The notes under the pieces are model-generated. The model was not told the DNA's origin, made no database searches, and saw nothing but the letters and a program-made list of their open reading frames with translations. Positions 16,035 through 22,692 of a stretch of 22,692 bases of DNA are shown one piece after another. The position numbers and the translations under genes were made by a program. Numbering within the stretch: the first letter of the stretch is position 1; every line of letters begins with the position of its first letter. Source of the stretch: Candidatus Zixiibacteriota bacterium (GTDB lineage Bacteria; Zixibacteria; MSB-5A5; CAIYYT01); the NCBI GenBank assembly GCA_963205155.1, contig CAUJJY010000343.1, positions 1-22,692 of the forward strand, in the 5' to 3' direction.

Positions 16035-16510
16035 TTGCTGTTCTCCAGTTTCCAAGCCACTGTCACGATTTCCTTAATCTCGCTCCATGCTACAATTCTG
16101 CCGCCAACATCATCGACAAGTTTCGCCGCGGATTCTTCCGAACTCACCGCGACCAACCCAATCCCCATCGGGCTCTTCTGGCGCTCCGCGAGAACGATCC
16201 AGGCCTTGTTAGCGTCCAGAAATTGACCCGGTTGCCCAAAGTCGGTCACCCACCGAGAGTGCACATCCTGCGACTTGCTCGCAAGCGCCATGTCGGCAGC
16301 GGCCAAACACTCAATGGAATCGTACTTCAATACTTTCCCCTTTTGTGTAATCAGTTCCGAACCAAAACTCTGATCGGCAATCGTCATCTTGCAGTAATCA
16401 CACTGGTCAGTACCGTAATGGATTTCTTCCGGTGCATAGCCCGCGCACCCAATCAGAGCGGCCGTCATCAAGATCATTAAGAACGCTGCCGTCATTTGCC
16501 TATTCGACAT
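16031..16510 (-). CDS. nosL: NosL, lipoprotein copper chaperone
   Basis: 159 residues. Lipoprotein signal with lipobox ALIGC (Cys22). The NosL signature DQCDYCKMTI (Cys37, Cys40, Met42) is followed by a second conserved site, DSIECL (Cys68). NosL carries Cu(I) to NosZ. Length is normal. It overlaps the end of the upstream membrane gene by 11 bases and touches nosD, in line with co-translation. Confidence 0.93.
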   Translation of the reverse strand: MSNRQMTAAFLMILMTAALIGCAGYAPEEIHYGTDQCDYCKMTIADQSFGSELITQKGKVLKYDSIECLAAADMALASKSQDVHSRWVTDFGQPGQFLDANKAWIVLAERQKSPMGIGLVAVSSEESAAKLVDDVGGRIVAWSEIKEIVTVAWKLENSN

Positions 16511-17099
16511 TTGGAACTACCTTTCTTGCTCTGCGCATTTCCATGAACCAGACCAGCGCACCGGTCAACACACTTCCAATCGCAGCCCACCCGCCGAATC
16601 CCGGCAACGACACCGCTTCGAAATTCAGCAGTTTCTTACTGCCGATCAGCGGTGGCTGATAGGTCATGCCCGGCACTTTGATGATCGCATTTTCCAAATC
16701 CAAATTGTGACCGTAATCATAACCCCACAGGTAGAAATCCACCAATCCTGCCAATGCGACCACCAGGAAAACGACCAGCCACGCTGTCAACATCCATTTT
16801 CGGCCGCTGATGGCCACGGCCAGTCCAAACAACATCACAGCCCGCATGATCCACGGCATGATGCGCAGCTCTGGAATTGATTCCGGTTTGATATGCTTCA
16901 TGCCAATGTAATGATTCAGATTGTTGATTTTGGCAAGATCGCCCGGGTGCTGCCCCTGCACTTGATTGATCCAAATCTCCATCCCCAGACCTTCCGGATA
17001 TTGCGGCGCAATCAACTCGATCTCCCACAACGGCAGGAAGTATGTCAATGTGAGCAACAGGGCTGCGACAGCGATTGATATTCGAGAGAACGGTTTCAT
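16500..17099 (-). CDS. Four-helix membrane protein of clade II nos clusters (NosB-like)
   Basis: 199 residues if the ATG at 17099 is used, favoured by AGGAG 7 bases upstream and a start directly before the first helix; a GTG at 17189 in the same frame would add 30 polar residues. Helices: about 7-24, 80-98, 100-122 and 172-190. Between the first two lies an exposed segment with PLWEIELIAPQYPEGLGM and NNLNHYIGM, a pattern I associate with uncharacterised proteins beside clade II nosZ. It may equal the NosB transmembrane protein described for such clusters, but I cannot confirm that without alignment. Role unknown; copper delivery or membrane electron transfer are possible. Confidence 0.75.
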   Translation of the reverse strand: MKPFSRISIAVAALLLTLTYFLPLWEIELIAPQYPEGLGMEIWINQVQGQHPGDLAKINNLNHYIGMKHIKPESIPELRIMPWIMRAVMLFGLAVAISGRKWMLTAWLVVFLVVALAGLVDFYLWGYDYGHNLDLENAIIKVPGMTYQPPLIGSKKLLNFEAVSLPGFGGWAAIGSVLTGALVWFMEMRRARKVVPNVE

Positions 17100-17206
17100 C
17101 ACCTGACTCCTTGCCTGCTCCCTATTGCCATTGACCGGCACGACCGGTTTCCGCATTTCCCGGAAACCGGTTTCACCATTGTTGAACACTGTAACTTCCG
17201 TTACTC

Positions 17207-19123
17207 CTAACTGGAGACTCTAATCCAGCCCTGCATCTCCTGATGCAGCGCCGAACAGAAGTCGGTGCAGTAAAACGGAATGACACCGGCCATCTTCGGT
17301 TCCCACAGCAGTGTGCGGGTCTGTCCCGGCATGACAAGTAGTTCCGATGTCGTCGCACCCATCACACTGAATCCGTGTGGAACATCCCAATCCTGTTCGA
17401 GATTGGTCACATGGAAATAGACTTTGTCGCCAACCTTGATCCCCTCAATGTTGTCCGGGACAAAGTGCGTGCGAATCGTACTCATGTACACATGCACCGT
17501 CTTACCGTCGCGTTCGATACGCGACTCGTTCTCGGCCTTGATCGCAAATGGATTCTTGTTCTCAGCGATTGGATACCACCGCACCGAGCGGTCTTTGATC
17601 ATTGTCGCCGGAAGCGCCTGCGCGTAATGCGGTTCGCCGATGGTCGGGAAATCGAGCAACAGCTTCATTTTGTCGCCGGTGATATCGATCAATTGCGCTG
17701 CTTGCGTCAATTCGGGACCGGTCGGCAGGTAACGATCCTTGGTGATCTTATTCAGCGCGACAACATACTTGCCATATGGCTGCTTGGTATCGCCGCCCGG
17801 AATCATCAAGTGCCCGATCGAATAATAGGTCGGAATGCGATCGACTACTTCCCACGTTCCGATCTTCCACTTCACAATCTCGGAAGAGAGGAACATTGAG
17901 GTGTATCCGAAACCTTGCCCGTCAAATTCTGTGTGAAGCGGCCCTAAGCCCGGGTCCTTGACTTCTCCCGCGATGACTGACTCGTATTTGACAATCGGTA
18001 TTCCATCAAATTCACCCTCGAATTCGTTCCCTTCAACAGCCTTCTTGAACTTGCTGAATGAGTGAACCGGGATGAGTGCTGCCAGCTTGCCGCCGGCAAC
18101 AATGTACTCACCGGACGGGTCAACATCACACCCATGCGGCGACTTGGGGGTCGGCAGGTAATACATCAGTCCCGGGTGGTCCTTGGCAACCAGCACCTTG
18201 ACCGAGTTTAGAACTTCACTTTGGCCGACATCGGCATCGTCCATGTAATTGTGGTAATGCGAAGCCGTCCAATCTTGACCCTTACCCTGTGCAATCAGCT
18301 CTTCCGCCAGCTTCCAATTGACCGCCGCAATGAAGTCCTTGTCGTTCTTCGATGCATTCACTTCGAGTTGGGTATTGGCCTGTTCGGAATTGTATGAACT
18401 AAAGAAAGACCAGCCATGCGAGGGACCTTTGCCGGAACGCGACAGATCGTAGTTGATTCCCGGCACGAGAATCTGGAATGCGATCTTCATCCGTCCGGTC
18501 ACCGAGTCGACACTGATGAAAGTGATCGTGCCCTTGAAGTTCTCTTTGTATGAACTGATCGACACATCCTGCTGCGGTATCGGCACGCTAAACCGGGTTG
18601 AGGCCACCACATACTCATTATTCGGAGTCAAAAATGGCGAACCGTGATTGCCGCCCGAATTGGGAATCTCGATAGTCTCCACCGTTTCAAATGTCGTGAG
18701 ATCCATGCGCGCGATGCGAGGCGTGTTGTTGCCGTTGATAAACAACCACCGACCGTCAGACTGCCCGTCAGTCACCGACAACTGCGGATGGTGAGCATCA
18801 TCCCACGGCACAAAACCGTGCGAGGTCATAAGCAGCGGTTTCGTCTCCTCCGAATACCCGTAACCCTTCTCCGGATCCACACTGAACACAGGGATGACCC
18901 TGAACAACCGCCCCGATGGCAAACCGTATACCGAAACCTGTCCGGAGAATCCTCCCGACATGAAGGCGTAAAATTCATCATAACTGCCCGGCGCGACATA
19001 GACCTTTTCCGCCGCATCACCGAATCCGCCAACCTCTTTCTTGGGCGAACAGCCGCCGAAAATCGCCGCGATACCAATTATCGATAGGACGAATCCCATG
19101 GCGACAATAAGGGTCCTCTTCAT
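17207..19123 (-). CDS. nosZ: NosZ, clade II nitrous oxide reductase with lipoprotein signal
   Basis: 638 residues; reduces N2O to N2. CuZ ligands are all present: H111 and H112 (DAHHP), H160 (GNHGSP), H236 (GPSHGW), H330 (SPHGCD), H397 (GPLHTEF), H499 (GEPHYAQ). CuA ligands in the C-terminal cupredoxin domain are H583, C619, C623, H627 and M630 (CTDFCSALHQEM). The N-terminus has no twin arginine; it is a Sec signal ending in IFGGC (Cys25), a lipobox, so the enzyme is probably membrane-tethered in the periplasm. The ATG at 19123 is chosen because AAGGAG sits 6 bases upstream; an upstream in-frame start at 19180 would bury the signal. Confidence 0.96.
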   Translation of the reverse strand: MKRTLIVAMGFVLSIIGIAAIFGGCSPKKEVGGFGDAAEKVYVAPGSYDEFYAFMSGGFSGQVSVYGLPSGRLFRVIPVFSVDPEKGYGYSEETKPLLMTSHGFVPWDDAHHPQLSVTDGQSDGRWLFINGNNTPRIARMDLTTFETVETIEIPNSGGNHGSPFLTPNNEYVVASTRFSVPIPQQDVSISSYKENFKGTITFISVDSVTGRMKIAFQILVPGINYDLSRSGKGPSHGWSFFSSYNSEQANTQLEVNASKNDKDFIAAVNWKLAEELIAQGKGQDWTASHYHNYMDDADVGQSEVLNSVKVLVAKDHPGLMYYLPTPKSPHGCDVDPSGEYIVAGGKLAALIPVHSFSKFKKAVEGNEFEGEFDGIPIVKYESVIAGEVKDPGLGPLHTEFDGQGFGYTSMFLSSEIVKWKIGTWEVVDRIPTYYSIGHLMIPGGDTKQPYGKYVVALNKITKDRYLPTGPELTQAAQLIDITGDKMKLLLDFPTIGEPHYAQALPATMIKDRSVRWYPIAENKNPFAIKAENESRIERDGKTVHVYMSTIRTHFVPDNIEGIKVGDKVYFHVTNLEQDWDVPHGFSVMGATTSELLVMPGQTRTLLWEPKMAGVIPFYCTDFCSALHQEMQGWIRVSS

Positions 19124-19176
19124 CTTCCGCTCCTTCCAATTGGAATAACTCTCATTAAACTGTGTCATCGAGTATC

Positions 19177-19728
19177 TCATTTCGCATCCGCTGTGGGCGG
19201 AGGCGGCGGTGTTCCGAAGCCCGGCTGTTGCTCCATCGGCACTGCCGGATTACCGGCTTCAGAGCGCAGGAAATCCAGCAACTCCAAAGCATTGTCCCGC
19301 GTGATACCTTGGATGGTCATGAACTGCGCGTACTGCGCAACCAACTGCCTGCCGTCCGGATGCATTTTTCCCATCTGCTCGGGATTCAGGATTTGATTCA
19401 TGACATACTCTGGCGACCGCCGCTTGGCGACGTCGCGGAGCGGGGGACCCGTCTTCTTCATGTCGAGATAGTGACACGTCGCGCACTTTTGCACAAATAT
19501 CGCCTTGCCCCGTTCAGCCAAAGCGTTGTCCACGGCGGCTAATTTAATATCCTCCACGACAGGCCCGATTCCGTGCTGGATCTCCCAACTGGTGAGATTT
19601 CCTTGTTGCCATCTGGCTTGGCGTTCGGCATCCGTCTCCGGCGTCGATGAGCATCCGCTCATCCACAAACTGCCGATTAGCAGGCATGCCGCCAAGAGCA
19701 CTTTTGAGAGAGTACGACCAAGGGTCAT
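19177..19728 (-). CDS. Lipoprotein monoheme cytochrome c of the nos cluster
   Basis: 183 residues. Lipobox LWMSGC (Cys26), heme-binding CATCH (Cys82, Cys85, His86), TGPPL after the heme site, and candidate axial methionines M119 or M122 (EQMGKMHP). The C-terminus is proline-rich (FGTPPPPPT). The ATG at 19728 has AAAGGA 8 bases upstream and starts right before the signal; the longer open frame to 19857 is not supported. It is directly upstream of nosZ and likely its periplasmic electron donor, as NosC cytochromes are proposed to be in clade II systems. No NosR or NosX is present in the cluster. Confidence 0.88.
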   Translation of the reverse strand: MTLGRTLSKVLLAACLLIGSLWMSGCSSTPETDAERQARWQQGNLTSWEIQHGIGPVVEDIKLAAVDNALAERGKAIFVQKCATCHYLDMKKTGPPLRDVAKRRSPEYVMNQILNPEQMGKMHPDGRQLVAQYAQFMTIQGITRDNALELLDFLRSEAGNPAVPMEQQPGFGTPPPPPTADAK

Positions 19729-19836
19729 GATTACGGTCCTTTCATTTGGTCTAGTAATATCTTGAGCTTCATTTGCTGTGTCATCTGCCCAACTACAATG
19801 CCGATTTCGGAGTCGGTTATCTTCAATAGGAACAGT

Positions 19837-19865
19837 ATTATTTGCGGGTGTCTTCATATTATCAA
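19837..19865 (-). promoter_or_regulatory. Predicted sigma70-type promoter for the cytochrome c-nosZ operon
   Basis: Minus strand TTGATA (19865-19860), 17-base spacer, AATAAT (19842-19837), predicted start near 19830, about 100 bases before the cytochrome ATG. The -35 begins only 3 bases after the rrf2 stop codon. The leader contains CCGA/TCGG pairing (about 19801-19816). No full FNR/NnrR box (TTGAT-N4-ATCAA) is present. Confidence 0.45.
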
Positions 19866-19867
19866 CC

Positions 19868-20302
19868 CTAATTCCTGAAGCTGTTCTTACTGAAGTCCTG
19901 TGCGAGTGTAGCCAACGTCGTCTTCTCGAACATCCGTTTCAATTCTTCCCGGCGTTTGGACCACGATTGATGCAACGGGCAGGGTTTTGCCTCTCCGCAA
20001 TCGGGAAGTCCCAAAGCGCACTCGGAGAAGAGCGACATTCCGTCCACGGCCGAAATGATCTGGATCAGGGAGATTTTGTTCGCTTCCCGGGCAAGTCCGA
20101 TACCGCCGTTTGGTCCGCGAAAAGATTCCATGATCTCTGCTTCGGTAAGCACCTGCAATATTTTGGTGAGAAAGTGAAACGACAGGTCGAGTTCGTCTGC
20201 GAGTTCCCGAATCGGTATGAACTTGCGCCCTTCCCGGGTCTCTTTCACGGCCACCAGCAGGGCAGCTCGAATCGCGTATGTACAACCTTTAGAAAATAGC
20301 AT
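19868..20302 (-). CDS. Rrf2 family Fe-S transcriptional regulator
   Basis: 144 residues. N-terminal winged helix (CTYAIRAALLVAV, then ELADELDLSFHFLTKILQVL, and the wing RGPNGGIGLA), followed by the dimer helix. Three cysteines, C95, C102 and C108, with H111 nearby, form the cluster-binding pattern CALG, DC, CPLHQSW seen in IscR/NsrR-type Rrf2 proteins. An NO- or oxygen-sensitive cluster is likely, making this the cluster's regulator. It is the first gene of the run and has a candidate operator over its own promoter. Whether it is NsrR proper cannot be told from sequence alone. Confidence 0.88.
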   Translation of the reverse strand: MLFSKGCTYAIRAALLVAVKETREGRKFIPIRELADELDLSFHFLTKILQVLTEAEIMESFRGPNGGIGLAREANKISLIQIISAVDGMSLFSECALGLPDCGEAKPCPLHQSWSKRREELKRMFEKTTLATLAQDFSKNSFRN

Positions 20303-20314
20303 CGCCTATTCCGG

Positions 20315-20362
20315 TATTAAGAGTCTCTTGTCTTAATATATCGGCAGAAGAATAACCGTCAA
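20315..20362 (-). promoter_or_regulatory. rrf2 promoter overlapped by a perfect inverted repeat
   Basis: Minus strand TTGACG (20362-20357), 16-base spacer, TATATT (20340-20335). TATTAAGA (20331-20338 read in reverse) and TCTTAATA (20315-20322) form a perfect 8-8-8 inverted repeat at 20315-20338 that covers the -10 and start site. This is the classic place for a repressor operator, so Rrf2 autoregulation is suggested. It does not match the NsrR consensus (AAGATGCATTT arms) as I know it. Confidence 0.5.
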
Positions 20363-20423
20363 GCACAAAATTGAGAAATTTTTCGCAAGCGCCCGCTTCC
20401 AAATCCAGCCAGCCGACCGGCCG

Positions 20424-20506
20424 CCGTCACCTACCTGGTGAGCAGTGCGCTAAGTCCCTGTGCCGGATGACGGTAGTGAGTGCGTCGCTGTGCGCACTTT
20501 TCTCTT
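20424..20506 (+). other. Hairpin-rich segment between rrf2 and aceK
   Basis: CCGTCA (20424-20429) pairs with TGACGG (20468-20473). Alternatively TCACC-TACCT-GGTGA forms a small hairpin (20427-20441). A third, GTGCG (20480-20484) with CGCAC (20493-20497), is followed by TTTTCTCTT and looks like a weak plus-strand terminator although no plus-strand gene precedes it. A small RNA or a dispersed repeat is possible. The AT-rich stretch 20523-20560 probably holds the aceK promoter; ATATCGATAT at 20542-20551 is a perfect palindrome. Confidence 0.25.
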
Positions 20507-20580
20507 GCCTCGGCGCCCGCAATAGCTAATATTGGATTAGTATATCGATATTATTTTAAGATTTGGCGGGAAGAAGCTCC

Positions 20581-22350
20581 ATGAGTGTTCCCAAACCGTC
20601 GTCAATCTCCGAATCTGCTTCGTTAGCAGCAGACGTAATTCTGTCAAAGTTCGATGAGTATCAGCGCCGTTTCACCGAGATCACCAGACGCGCACGCCAA
20701 CGATTCGAGAATCGCGACTGGCCCGGCATCCGCGCCGATTCGGTCGAGAGAATGGATCTCTACGAGCTGGTTCTGACCGAGACCGCCGGTGAACTGCAAC
20801 AACACATCGGCAGTCGGATACAGGATCGCGGGCTGTGGTTTGAAATCAAGTCTGCCTTTCTGCCCCTGCTGGCTGGGCGCCACGATGCCGATGTCGCCGC
20901 AACATTCTTCAATTCAGTCACCCGCAAAGTCCTGCTCACGGTCGGCATCGATCGCGAGATTGAGTACTTCCGTCTGGCGGCGAGCCCCACCACAGTTTCC
21001 GATGTCTCCGTGATTACCACTCGCTATCCGGCGGGAAGACCGACCGCAGATGTGGTTCGTGAAATATTGCGGGGGCTGAACTTTGACACCGAGTATGAGA
21101 ATCTCGAACGCGATGTCGATTCGGTTTCGCGGGAGATCGATCTCCATCTGTGGCCGATTGTTGGTTATGACGGCTATGAAGGCATTGAGATGATCCGTTC
21201 GCCGTTTTTTCGCAACAAAGTTGCCTACCTCGTCGGCAGGGTGTGTATCTCAGAGCGCAGATGCCTGCCACTGGTGATGCCGTTGTATCACGGTGACCAC
21301 GGCATCTATGTCGATACCGCGCTCCTAAGCGAACGCGACGTCAGCGTGGTGTTCAGTTTTGCCTTTTCGTATTTCCTTGTTGAAATCAATCGCCCCGACG
21401 AGCTTATCAGCTTCCTGCGTACACTTCTGCCCGACAAGCCGATTGCCGAGCTCTATGTCTCAATCGGCCATAACAAGCATGGTAAGACCGAATTCTATCG
21501 CGACCTCCACCGATTTGTACACAGATCACATGAGCAGTTCATGATTGCCCCCGGTCGTGAAGGGTCGGTGATGATTGTCTTCACCTTGCCGGAATACGGC
21601 TTCGTCTTCAAAGTCATCAAGGACTATCCCTGCTACCTGCGCTCCCTCGATCAGACATCGAAAACTGCCGACCGCCAGGAAGTGATGTGGCGATACGACT
21701 TGGTCCGTCATCGCGATCGCGTTGGCCGCATGGTCGATACACAGGAATTTGAAAACCTCCGCTTCCGGCGGTGGCGCTTTTCCGACCAATTGCTGGCCGA
21801 GTTTGCGATTGCCGCCCGGGGCTCTATTACGCTTGAATCCAATCATGTGGTGATTCATCATCTTTATGTGCAACGCCGCGTAACACCGCTTCTGATGTAC
21901 CTAATGCAGGAAAAGGATCCGGAGTTGATTCGCCGCGTGGTCCTCGATTTTGGTTATTTTCTCAAGGACCTTGCCGCCACGGGAATCTTTCCCAGCGATC
22001 TGTTCAATATCTGGAACTATGGCGTCACCCGGCGCGGACGCGTGGTCCTGTTCGATTACGACGACGTCTGGCCGCTCGAGAAACCGAACTTCCGGGATAA
22101 ACCCAAACCCCGCGATGAATTCGAAGAAATGGAATCGGAACAAGAGTGGATCGTCGCTATGCAGGACGACTTCTTTATGGACGAGATCGAGCGCTTTTCC
22201 GGAATGCCCGATCGCTTGCGCGGAGTGTTCCGATCCGTGCATGCCGACCTCTACACCTCCGAATTCTGGCGCGACATGCAGCGCCGGGTGCGCGCCGGCG
22301 AGGTCGTCGACATTACCCCTTACGACCTGAGCAGACGCTTCCCCCGATAG
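20581..22350 (+). CDS. aceK: AceK, isocitrate dehydrogenase kinase/phosphatase
   Basis: 589 residues, the usual AceK length. It phosphorylates and dephosphorylates isocitrate dehydrogenase to divide carbon between the TCA cycle and the glyoxylate bypass. Visible marks: an N-terminal regulatory helical domain (LSKFDEYQRRFTEITRRAR, RFENRDWPGIRADSVERMDL); the ATP-site strand and lysine in PEYGFVFKVIKDYP (near base 21590); the catalytic segment DLFNIWNYGVTRRGRVVLFDYDDV (Asp, Asn and metal-binding Asp); and the C-terminal DLYTSEFWRDMQ. ATG 20581 is preferred over TTG 20563 since GGGAAG lies just upstream. No aceA or aceB is in the window. Confidence 0.93.
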   Translation: MSVPKPSSISESASLAADVILSKFDEYQRRFTEITRRARQRFENRDWPGIRADSVERMDLYELVLTETAGELQQHIGSRIQDRGLWFEIKSAFLPLLAGRHDADVAATFFNSVTRKVLLTVGIDREIEYFRLAASPTTVSDVSVITTRYPAGRPTADVVREILRGLNFDTEYENLERDVDSVSREIDLHLWPIVGYDGYEGIEMIRSPFFRNKVAYLVGRVCISERRCLPLVMPLYHGDHGIYVDTALLSERDVSVVFSFAFSYFLVEINRPDELISFLRTLLPDKPIAELYVSIGHNKHGKTEFYRDLHRFVHRSHEQFMIAPGREGSVMIVFTLPEYGFVFKVIKDYPCYLRSLDQTSKTADRQEVMWRYDLVRHRDRVGRMVDTQEFENLRFRRWRFSDQLLAEFAIAARGSITLESNHVVIHHLYVQRRVTPLLMYLMQEKDPELIRRVVLDFGYFLKDLAATGIFPSDLFNIWNYGVTRRGRVVLFDYDDVWPLEKPNFRDKPKPRDEFEEMESEQEWIVAMQDDFFMDEIERFSGMPDRLRGVFRSVHADLYTSEFWRDMQRRVRAGEVVDITPYDLSRRFPR

Positions 22351-22392
22351 CAAACAATCGACGGGTTACGCCTTCCGACACAAACTGCGGCG

Positions 22393-22422
22393 TTGACAGT
22401 GAGCCGTCTTTCGGTGTACTCT
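22393..22422 (+). promoter_or_regulatory. Promoter giving a probably leaderless mRNA
   Basis: TTGACA (22393-22398) is a perfect -35, followed by an 18-base spacer and TACTCT (22417-22422). The expected start falls at or within a base or two of the ATG at 22428, and no ribosome site precedes that ATG. Confidence 0.5.
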
Positions 22423-22427
22423 ATGGC

Positions 22428-22692
22428 ATGGTACCGCAGGTTATCATTCATGATGCCGTCAATAAACGCTGGCTGGAGTTTGTTGACCCCATCGAAGTTA
22501 TAGCAACGAACCGGGTCGAAGAAGTTGCTTTTGCGCTTCGCCACATCGAGGAGCGCGTCAATCGGGATATCTTGTGGGCCGCTGGTTTCCTAAGCTATGA
22601 AGCCGCGCCGGCATTTGATAGAAGCCTGATAACGCATGCTGACAGCTCGTTTCCAAAGCTGTGGTTCGGCTTCTATCAGCAGCCCCGCACTT
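22428..22692 (+). CDS. pabB: Aminodeoxychorismate synthase component I (PabB-like), N-terminal fragment
   Basis: 88 residues run off the window edge. LEFVDPIEVIATNRVEEVAFALRHIE, then WAAGFLSYEAAPAFD and FPKLWFGFYQQP, match the N-terminal subdomain of PabB-type chorismate-binding enzymes of folate synthesis, especially the forms often fused to PabC. The catalytic chorismate-binding domain is not in view, so a fused PabBC or a related chorismate enzyme cannot be excluded. It follows aceK by 77 bases on the same strand with its own promoter. Confidence 0.75.
   Translation, partial: MVPQVIIHDAVNKRWLEFVDPIEVIATNRVEEVAFALRHIEERVNRDILWAAGFLSYEAAPAFDRSLITHADSSFPKLWFGFYQQPRT

Noticed and set aside
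16035..16055. Upstream TTG start for nosD within nosL
   Set aside because: The TTG at 16034 has GGAG at proper spacing and the usual stop/start overlap with nosL.
19124..19180. Longer N-terminus for NosZ
   Set aside because: It would place a polar stretch before the lipoprotein signal, and the ATG at 19123 has a strong ribosome site.

Overview
The window reads as a bacterial chromosome of moderate GC with dense, partly overlapping genes and no mobile element, tRNA, rRNA or CRISPR that I can see. Three things point to a Gram-negative of the FCB group, quite possibly a candidate phylum such as Zixibacteria: a secreted protein of about 1,465 residues ending in a dockerin-like pair of EF-hand repeats, a Sec/lipoprotein-type (clade II) nitrous oxide reductase, and an outer-membrane beta-barrel protein. 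This placement is inference. No 16S gene or marker is present to prove it.

Left part (1-6730, + strand): the tail of a GH130 glycoside phosphorylase, a GAF-PAS-LuxR regulator, then a 605-base gap. The gap holds two nearly identical 20-bp LuxR-type boxes, each 22 bases upstream of a TACAAT -10 hexamer. The first promoter would make a highly structured transcript with no evident ORF. The second drives the giant beta-helix/FN3/discoidin/dockerin secreted protein, which ends at a clear intrinsic terminator.

Middle part (6802-11001, mostly - strand): marC behind two lysine-rich microproteins of 37 and 36 aa; a lipoprotein with an ice-binding-like domain; a mini-operon of an outer-membrane barrel, an lmo0937-type and a DUF3185-type small membrane protein; and a GNAT acetyltransferase on the + strand.

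Main system (11076-20302, - strand): a nitrous oxide respiration cluster, in transcription order rrf2, lipoprotein cytochrome c, nosZ, a membrane protein (NosB-like), nosL, nosD, nosF, nosY, a heme-copper-oxidase-like protein, and a hemerythrin. Genes from the NosB-like gene to nosY overlap or nearly abut. The cytochrome would feed electrons to NosZ; NosL and NosDFY would build its copper centres; the Fe-S-type Rrf2 protein would respond to NO or redox state. The oxidase-like protein keeps the low-spin heme ligands but has lost the high-spin heme ligand and most CuB ligands. It is translationally coupled to a hemerythrin whose ligand pattern matches RIC/YtfE iron-repair proteins. That distal pair is the most unusual part of the window.

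Right end (20581-22692, + strand): aceK (isocitrate dehydrogenase kinase/phosphatase), then the start of a pabB-like gene that looks leaderless.
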